A stretch of DNA of 64,000 bases from Anisus vortex (taxonomy: Eukaryota; Mollusca; Gastropoda; Planorbidae): NCBI GenBank assembly GCA_949126835.1, contig OX421499.1:7643026-7707025 (forward strand), written 5' to 3'. The notes under the pieces are model-generated. The model was not told the DNA's origin. It saw only the letters and a list, made by a program, of their open reading frames with translations, and searched no databases. Shown piece after piece: positions 57,136 through 64,000 of the stretch. How positions within the stretch are numbered: position 1 is the stretch's first letter; each line of letters begins with the position of its first letter. Both the position numbers and the translations under genes were made by a program.

Positions 57136-57398
57136 AGATGTATAGAGTTTGACACAACTTTGACAGCTTTGAGTATCATGTGACAGAAGTGATGTAGCAA
57201 ATGACGCCGTAGCTTTATATGTTTTCTTTTGAAAGACATAATATAGTCCAACAAAGTAAGCTTATAGCAGATTTATTTAAGTAAAAGATTCGATTCTTTT
57301 CTTAGACCAATTAATTGGTCTTTTACCGTAAAGTCAAGTTTTGCCAGTTCCCGAACTAATCTTATCTTATACATTGCAGACGTTGCCTTAGAAAAATG
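57136..57398. other. AT-rich spacer
   Basis: No feature recognised apart from a short inverted CCAATTAATTGG at about 57308-57319. Confidence 0.5.
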
Positions 57399-57479
57399 TT
57401 AACCCTTACAGTCCCGGGCGGGTATATAGCGGAACTGAAGGCAGCATAGATAGAAGTAGGTCGGTACGGGAAGGGTTAA
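57399..57479. mobile_element. piggyBac-like MITE, 81 bp deletion derivative
   Basis: TTAACCCTTACAGTCCCGG at one end and TACGGGAAGGGTTAA at the other, with TTAA on both. Its reverse complement matches the left end of 785-1386 (TTAACCCTT...GTACCGACCTACTT...CCTTCAGT), so it is the same family with most of the interior removed. Confidence 0.75.
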
Positions 57480-57620
57480 GTGTCCCTGAGTCTACTCAAG
57501 TCTGATGGGTATCTGGCTTTACTTGGGAGGCCGTGCATTACGCTGGCCAGACACACACGGACACTCCCTCTTAGTATGCCGAAGTCACAGAAACACTGCT
57601 TCATCGGTCCGATGGATAAT
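57480..57620 (+). mobile_element. SINE copy, head missing
   Basis: Begins in the SINE body (TGTCCCTGAGTCTACTCAAG) immediately at the TTAA end of the piggyBac-like MITE and runs to ACAGAAACACTGCTTCATCG. The MITE junction suggests insertion within or next to the SINE. Confidence 0.7.
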
Positions 57621-58239
57621 TTTGGGACTGACGGGATACTACTAGTTGTTGTCCACATCCGTTGCTTTCATAGTTCTAGCCTATGTGTCAAGTGGTCTTC
57701 CCAACTTCCTTTCTCCATTTGCCAAACATTTGGTAAAAAAAAAAAACTAAAGCTAGAGACCCCCCCCCCTCCCCCCCCCCCCCCCCCCCACGAATAGAGG
57801 TTCAGAAGCAAATTTGTTTTAATACATGGGTCATTGAAACATAATTGAATGATCACCAGCAATACACGACAATAATCAAATACATTACACAAAAAAGCAA
57901 CAAATTCTTCTTCGTTTTTTAAATACTTATTCCATTACTAATTCATAAAAGATTCTGTCATACAGATTGGCCTTAAGGTATTGAATGGGTTGCCTGAAAT
58001 GGTCATGAAAAACAACAACTTTCTTTCAAAACAAAAAAGATTTTTAAACGTTCAAGATGCGACTTCAGCCGCAAATTGTACAAAAAGGCCGTTGCAAGAT
58101 ATTGTTCAATAAACTTCTCATTAGAAACAATAAGATGTTGTGTTGTCTTTCCTACGAAAAGCTAGTCATTAGCTATTATTTCCGAAATTGCAAATATAAA
58201 CTAAAATGAAGTTTTATTTATTTTATATATTTTTGGCGC
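57621..58239. other. Spacer with long C tract
   Basis: Poly-C at 57761-57789, then AT-rich DNA. No gene. Confidence 0.5.
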
Positions 58240-58680
58240 TTATTATATGAAGAAGATTATTGCGTCCCACGCTTATCCGTGGTCTGAGTCTAGTCAATGC
58301 ATTTTGTCCATGACCGGAAAGAGTAGATCTACTGATATGCATTTCTTCCTGCCTAAGGTATAAAAAACGTGTTTTTGTCCTTATGTTTTATCAGAGTGTT
58401 AAGAATATTGTTACAGATTGTTATTGTGTTGTATTTCTAAATTATAATTTAATGCCTTATGTATTATTACTACCTTACTCTTTGCCCCTCATTCTTCAAG
58501 TATTTCTATATTTTAAAAGTGATTTAACTATTGGTGTTACTCTTGAATATTCGCTAGTATTGAACCTTGCATCTCTTTTCTGAATTTGTTCTGACTTTAT
58601 TCTGTTTTCTTTATTTATTTACTAACCTGAAGAAGCGAATCCTATGGATATTATGAGCAGTAGAGTAGATTCTTTGAACA
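58240..58680 (-). mobile_element. LINE 3' end fragment, copy 1
   Basis: Plus-strand landmarks GAAGATTATTGCGTCC and GTAACTATTGGTGTTACTC-like text match the copy at 58890-59290. It is older and more decayed, with the FFPSGIR part deleted. Confidence 0.65.
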
Positions 58681-58889
58681 AAAACATTTTGATGTTATAA
58701 AATGTGCTTACAACGTATTCCCCCAGCCCAGGAGACGCACCGCAACTGGATGCCAAGTTGCGCACCTAGGATGCGCATGACATCATTATAGATCACTAAT
58801 CTACACACGTCAATCTTATTGTTTGATACATTGTAATTAAAAAAAAATTGCCTTATTTTTTTGTTAGACTCTATATGTTACAGACTCTC
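58681..58889. other. Spacer between LINE ends
   Basis: AT-rich, nothing recognised. Confidence 0.4.
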
Positions 58890-59290
58890 CTTCTATAAAG
58901 AAGATTATTGCGTCCTACGCTCATCATTTTTATTAGTGTTTTAAATTATGTTAAGTTACTAGTTTTCCTGGTTTGTTCAATCAGCCCATTCCATGTCCGA
59001 ATGCCACTCGGGAAGAAGGAGTACTTATATACGTTTGTTCTCGCATAAGGGATAAGGAAAGTGTTTTTGTCCTGCTCATCTGAGCATTGTAACAGATTGC
59101 TTTTTGTGTTGTATTTCTAAAGTAGAATTTAATACCTTGTGTATTATTAATACTTCACTCTTTACCTTCTGTCCTCTAGTGTTTCTAGGATTAGTAATTT
59201 AACTATTGGTGTTACTCTTGTCAGTTGTGAATTTTTGCCAGTAAAGAAACCTTGCAGCTCTTTTCTGAATTCATTTTTTTAAAATGTTCT
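58890..59290 (-). mobile_element. LINE 3' end with ORF2 C-terminus, copy 2
   Basis: On the minus strand, with shifts, it reads QLTRVTPIVKLLNLETLEDR and further on YKYSFFPSGIRTWNGLIEQT. RR-A-A-x-V...L-x-W-x-x-L-x-x-RR...YK-x-SFFPRTI-x-x-WN-x-LP is the usual end of CR1/jockey-type LINE proteins. The 3' tail follows at GGACGCAATAATCTTCTT. Confidence 0.75.
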
Positions 59291-59368
59291 CTTTAGCCAC
59301 ACAGAAGATTCATAATATTCTATATAGGTCTAACTAATGTGAGACATCATTTAAGTTTTATATTTTTA

Positions 59369-59815
59369 CAAGCTACATTGCCCGGCGTTGCCCGGGTGAA
59401 AAAAAAAGGACTGTCTGTGGTGCAGATAACAAATTTATAAACTACACTTACTGAATACTTTTAGGAAAGTAAATAAATATTGGAATAGGGTAAAAAAAAT
59501 AGTCAAATATTTTTATTTAACAAAATCTATTATGCCTATAGATTTACAATATCTTTTGTTTTTAAAAGTTTGAAAAATTAATTAAAAAAAGTATAGTCTA
59601 ACTGGAGATTCGAACTCTGGTCGCCCGTATAGCAGTCCACTACGTTTACCACTGAGCTATCGAAGACACATGTCCGATGTGAAAAATTATTAGACGGTAT
59701 ATTGGGCTAGGCCTAGATAGGTCAGTGACACACGTGTTTTCAAATTGACCAATGGGGATCCTCGCGGGGCTTAACACTGTCTTTTTATATATATAGATTA
59801 CATTTGTAGAGGTTC
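59369..59815 (+). repeat. Dispersed repeat with GC-rich hairpin end, copy 2, with tRNA-like segment
   Basis: Starts TACAAGCTACATTGCCCGGC like the copy at 15375 and extends to TTTTTATATATATAGATTA. At 59612-59685 the minus strand is tRNA-like (ATAGCTCAGTGGTAAACG, AGAGTTCGAATCTCC), but the acceptor stem does not pair well. So a retroposon with a tRNA-like part is more likely than a tRNA gene. Confidence 0.65.
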
Positions 59816-60125
59816 CTTTTTAATGAAGCCTAAAGTTTTGTTTGGATTTTTTTATTACTTCATCAATATGTGGATTCCAAGTTAACACAAATAAATCGAA
59901 ATTCCATCGAAATTTGACTTTATATAATTAAAATAAACAGCTTATCTGGGCTTACGGGTAGTAAATTTCAATAATAACCTACCCTGGATTGAATCTAATC
60001 TACGTATATGAGTTGACTTTAAAAAAAAAAAATTTCTACATTAATTTCAATTTACTCCTTCCCTAAATCCTATTGGCATTCCTTTATATTAAATATATAA
60101 GTTTATATATACATATTTCGGAAGG
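59816..60125. other. AT-rich spacer
   Basis: No feature recognised. Confidence 0.5.
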
Positions 60126-60161
60126 GCGGGGGGGGGGGGGGGGGGGGGGGGGGGGTGGGGG
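60126..60161. repeat. Poly-G tract
   Basis: About 35 nearly uninterrupted G; a likely site of assembly error and of G-quadruplex formation. Confidence 0.95.
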
Positions 60162-60500
60162 AGCATGTGCACTAATTCAAACAAAAGGGGAGACCAATGC
60201 TGAGAAAGTTAATCATCAATACGCAGTTATCGCCCGTGAATCAATCTAAAACCTTCGCGAGGTCGTGGCCAGCAGGCGACATTATATCACGCGCGTGCTT
60301 TCCCCTTGATTAATTCATCAACACAGCGCTAACCCTATCAGTTTCTTTGAGCAATAATAAGGAAAGAAGAAGGAAGAGAAAAAAAAAGAACAGAATAGTA
60401 ACTTTATTACACACGCAGAGCAACAAAGGGTTATGTTTGTTTGTGTGGTTTCTTCAATGATGTAATGTTACTACTTTTGACATAAGTAAAGTACCCATCC

Positions 60501-60742
60501 GACCAAATTGGTCATAGGGCCGGTAAAGCAACGTTCACCAGTCTCTGTGGCCAAAGCATACTAGGTGATTGTGTGGCCAGCACTATGCACAGCCGACCTT
60601 TACTTTACCCCAACCAAGTACCCATCAGAGCTGGTTAGACTCAGGGACACCCTCCAGACCCAGGAAAAAAATCCTAGCCTGCACTATGATTCAAACCCAG
60701 GGACCATCGGTACGCCAGCCGAACGCTCTGCCGTGACCCCTT
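60501..60742 (-). mobile_element. tRNA-derived SINE copy
   Basis: Same family as 3221-3460, with GGCCGGTAAAGCAACG, the TTTACTTTACCCCAACC body and the tRNA-like head with a GATTCAAACCC B-box complement. Confidence 0.8.
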
Positions 60743-60829
60743 AACAGTCATGAATCAATGCGATTCTAACGGAATATATTATCTTACAAAAACTGCCTCT
60801 GTTTTCTCATTTTACTTTGCTTGTCGCAG

Positions 60830-61090
60830 ACGCTCCTTATATATATAAAAGAAGATTATTGCGTCAAACGCTTATCCGTTGTATGAGTCTGGTTTTACAT
60901 GTTGATTTTTAGTTTTTTAAATGATGATAAATTACTGGTTTTCCTGGTTTGTTCAGGCAACCCATTCCATGCCCGGATGCCACTCTGGAAGAAAGAGTAC
61001 TTATATGCATTTGTTTCTTCATTTGGGATAAGAAAAGTGTTTTCGTCCATGCGTCCTACACTTATACGTGACTATGAATCTTGAACATTT
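60830..61090 (-). mobile_element. LINE 3' end with ORF2 C-terminus, copy 3
   Basis: Shares GAAGATTATTGCGTC and the CCATTCCATGCCCGGATGCC block with 58890-59290; the minus strand again encodes an SFFPSGIR-like end. A more decayed echo (CCCATTACATCCAACAATGCC) lies at about 61150-61190. Confidence 0.7.
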
Positions 61091-61592
61091 CATAAGGGTT
61101 ATTAAAGTAATTAAACTAATGTCAAGTTGTTTGTTTAGTTGGCTTCTTCAGGTAACCCATTACATCCAACAATGCCCACTCGATAAGAAAGAGGATTTAC
61201 ATGTAAATATCTTGCATTGTGCTCATATTTCTGCTATATGATGACTCGAATGACTTCTTTTAGGAATTCCCGATTTTGCACCACTGTACACTACCGCTTT
61301 ATTTTATCGCTATGATTTTCTTAATGAAAAATTAAAATTAAAATCGAAAGCTGTATACAGCGGAAACATTTAGGCAAGCGTAGGAGCGTAGAAGACATTT
61401 AAGACAGCGTTATTGGATGCGCACGGTAAAAGAACATTATAAGCTCTAAAAATAGAGCAAGCGGTCCATCTTATTATAGTTTTTGGAAATACAAATTCAA
61501 TTTTTTTTTCTCCTTGTCTTTCGAGTTACTTTATTATTGTGTAGTTTTTCTAAGTTAGATATTAATGAAATACTTATACAGTAACACCGTGC
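61091..61592. other. Spacer with inverted copy of a dispersed repeat
   Basis: 61300-61490 contains, inverted, the ACTATAATAAGAGGACCGCT segment seen at 44690-44730. No coding exon. Confidence 0.5.
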
Positions 61593-61776
61593 AGGGGCGC
61601 AGTTGATATTTTGAGCCCATGGGCGAAAATACAATTGTGCGCCCTCCCCCTCCGTTCCACTCTCTCCGTTTAATCACCTCTTTCCTAAATATAGCTTTGT
61701 AAGCATTATTTTGGCGTTCTTTAACTTGGCTCCCGGAGAAAAGATGTATCCCTTTACCCCCTAGTTACGCCACTGA
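61593..61776. mobile_element. Possible hAT-like MITE
   Basis: Ends CAGGGGCGCAGTT and TAGTTACGCCACTG form an imperfect inverted pair like that of the MITE at 19519-19686. No 8-bp duplication was seen, so this is a weaker call. Confidence 0.5.
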
Positions 61777-61920
61777 TGATGAAGGCATGATGAGTGAGTA
61801 AACTGGGTGCCTCAGTTCACTTTATGTTCAAAGAGGGTTAGTGAATGTTCGACGTGTCAATTTTACTTGACGGCTTTACGGCATACTATGGGATAAGGTG
61901 AGTAAAGTACTCTTCAGGCC

Positions 61921-62170
61921 CAATTGATTCATGGGTCTGGCGAAGCAGCGTTCACCAGTTTCTGTGGCCACGGCATACTAGGTGATTGTGTGGCCAGCTC
62001 AATGCCCAGCCGCATTTACTTTACCCCAACTAATGTCAGGTGCCCATCAGAGCTTGGTAGACTCAGGGGCACCCTCATGTCCAGGGGGAAAAATCCTAGC
62101 CAGCACCATAATTGGAACCCAGAACCTTCGGATCGCCAGTCGAACGCGCTGCTGCTCGGCTACCGTGCCC
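61921..62170 (-). mobile_element. tRNA-derived SINE copy
   Basis: Near-complete copy of the common family; begins ATTGATTCATGGGTCTGGCG and ends with the tRNA-like head at TACCGTGCCC. Confidence 0.82.
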
Positions 62171-62515
62171 TATACATACTATGGGATTGTGGAGCCAAAA
62201 ATACTATACTGTTCGCCCCTTAACTATATTTAAGATAAACTCTGGAACTTATTCAAACTGAACCTTTTTCTATCAAGAGTTTGACATAAGTTTAGCAAAC
62301 CGATATCTGTCTCTAGACCACCGGCACTCTTTAAGTCTCTACACTCCTCCTAACATTTTCTTTTAATATCTCTCACCGCTTCCCTCCCTCTCTCTCTCTC
62401 TTTCTTTCTTTCCCTCTTTCTCTCTTTTTCTCTTGTTTTCTCTCTCTTTTTCTTTCTTTCTCTTTTTCCACCACTTTCTCCTTCACTTTTATAATTTGTC
62501 TTTCTATGCGTCGTC
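62171..62515. other. CT-rich spacer
   Basis: Includes a pyrimidine-rich run at about 62383-62470 (CTCTCTTTCTTTC); no gene. Confidence 0.6.
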
Positions 62516-62529
62516 GGGCACATTTTTCA

Positions 62530-64000
62530 ATATAGTGGTAAGCACTTTGCGATACGACGTGATTAAAGTCAATATAGTGGTAAGCACCTTGCGATACGAC
62601 GTGATTAAAGTCAATATAGTGGTAAGCACCTTGCGATACGACGTGATTAAAGTCAATATAGTGGTAAGCACCTTGCGATACGACGTGATTAAAGTCAATA
62701 TAGTGGTAAGCACCTTGCGATACGACGTGATTAAAGTCAATATAGTGGTAAGCACCTTGCGATACGACGTGATTAAAGTCAATATAGTGGTAAGCACCTT
62801 GCGATACGACGTGATTAAAGTCAATATAGTTGTAAGCACTTTGCGATACGACGTGATTAAAGTCAATATAGTGGTAAGCACCTTGCGATACGACGTGATT
62901 AAAGTCAATATAGTGGTAAGCACCTTGCGATACGACGTGATTAAAGTCAATATAGTGGTAAGCACCTTGCGATACGACGTGATTAAAGTCAATATAGTGG
63001 TAAGCACCTTGCGATACGACGTGATTAAAGTCAATATAGTGGTAAGCACCTTGCGATACGACGTGATTAAAGTCAATATAGTTGTAAGCACCTTGCGATA
63101 CGACGTGATTAAAGTCAATATAGTTGTAAGCACCTTGCGATACGACGTGATTAAAGTCAATATAGTTGTAAGCACCTTGCGATACGACGTGATTAAAGTC
63201 AATATAGTTGTAAGCACCTTGCGATACGACGTGATTAAAGTCAATATAGTGGTAAGCACCTTGCGATACGACGTGATTAAAGTCAATATAGTGGTAAGCA
63301 CCTTGCGATACGACGTGATTAAAGTCAATATAGTGGTAAGCACCTTGCGATACGACGTGATTAAAGTCAATATAGTTGTAAACACCTTGCGATACGACGT
63401 GATTAAAGTCAATATAGTGGTAGGCACCTTGCGATACGACTTAATTAAAGTCAATATAGTTGTAAGTACCTTGCGATACGACGTGATTAAAGTCAATATA
63501 GTGGTAGGCACCTTGCGATACGACTTAATTAAAGTCAATATAGTGGTAAGCACCTTGCGATACGACGTGATTAAAGTCAATATAGTGGTAAGCACCTTGC
63601 GATACGACGTGATTAAAGTCAATATAGTGGTAAGCACCTTGCGATACGACGTGATTAAAGTCAATATAGTTGTAAACACCTTGCGATACGACGTGATTAA
63701 AGTCAATATAGTGGTAAGCACCTTGCGATACGACGTGATTAAAGTCAATATAGTGGTAAGCACCTTGCGATACGACGTGATTAAAGTCAATATAGTGGTA
63801 AGCACCTTGCGATACGACGTGATTAAAGTCAATATAGTGGTAAGCACCTTGCGATACGACGTGATTAAAGTCAATATAGTTGTAAGCACCTTGCGATACG
63901 ACGTGATTAAAGTCAATATAGTGGTAAGCACCTTGCGATACGACGTGATTAAAGTCAATATAGTTGTAAGCACCTTGCGATACGACGTGATTAAAGTCAA
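62530..64000. repeat. 42-bp satellite array, runs past window end
   Basis: About 35 copies of a 42-bp unit (GCACCTTGCGATACGACGTG, ATTAAAGTCAATATAGTGGT, AA) with very few variants. The length is a multiple of three and the minus strand lacks stops, giving a 498-codon frame of repeated TLITSYRKVLTTIL. A plus-strand frame (TLRYDVIKVNIVVS) is open as well, so openness alone is no evidence of coding. Confidence 0.95.

Noticed and set aside
59612..59685. Functional tRNA gene on the minus strand
   Set aside because: A and B boxes are present but the acceptor stem does not pair; it is part of a dispersed repeat.
62504..64000. 498-codon open frame as a repeat protein gene
   Set aside because: The frame is the 42-bp satellite itself. 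Both strands have an open frame, with no start, signal or splice context.

Overview
The window is a stretch of an animal nuclear genome, most likely a mollusc (a gastropod would fit). It is AT-rich and intron-rich. It carries many tRNA-derived SINEs, several LINE clades, hAT and piggyBac-type MITEs and an LTR retrotransposon, and the palindrome TAGGCCTA recurs through the non-coding DNA. The species cannot be fixed from the sequence alone. There are no operons or bacterial genes, and nearly all long open frames are repeat artefacts.

The real genes are on the minus strand and are visible only as short exons. I place two neighbouring genes, A and B, in the phosphatidylethanolamine-binding protein (PEBP) family. 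Gene A has exons at 56147-56252, 53509-53576, 47240-47385 and 42465-42707 (stop). Gene B has exons at 26676-26796, 23617-23918, 19955-20059, 16799-16924 and 6337-6683 (stop). The splice phases fit across every junction. The first two visible exons of both genes have the same phase pattern, and both encode a Cys-containing segment before the PEBP fold, so they look like an old tandem duplication. Gene B keeps most PEBP ligand-site motifs (VDQDAP, NGTHRY) and ends in a sequon-rich stalk plus a hydrophobic tail that could be a GPI signal. Gene A has lost both motifs. The 5' exons (start codon, signal peptide) of both genes were not found.

Layout: 1-6.3 kb holds SINEs, a piggyBac-like MITE and plain AT-rich DNA downstream of gene B. 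From 6.3 to 26.8 kb is gene B, whose introns are almost filled by separate minisatellites (23, 24, 28, 45 and 54 bp units) and hAT remnants. A 41-bp satellite with higher-order structure runs from 27.5 to 35.7 kb. A nearly intact-ended LTR element (36111-42420) carries a SCAN-like Gag and lacks reverse transcriptase; it sits 44 bases past the gene A stop codon. Gene A spans 42.5-56.3 kb, and its introns hold a 55-bp and a 63/67-bp array, a hAT element that captured a LINE end, and nested LINE and retroposon insertions. From 56.3 to 64 kb are SINEs, LINE 3' ends, a small piggyBac-like MITE and a very uniform 42-bp array that runs off the window.

Everything rests on reading the sequence by eye. 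Exon borders are predicted from splice consensus and phase, and family calls from remembered motif patterns; no alignments or database searches were run.
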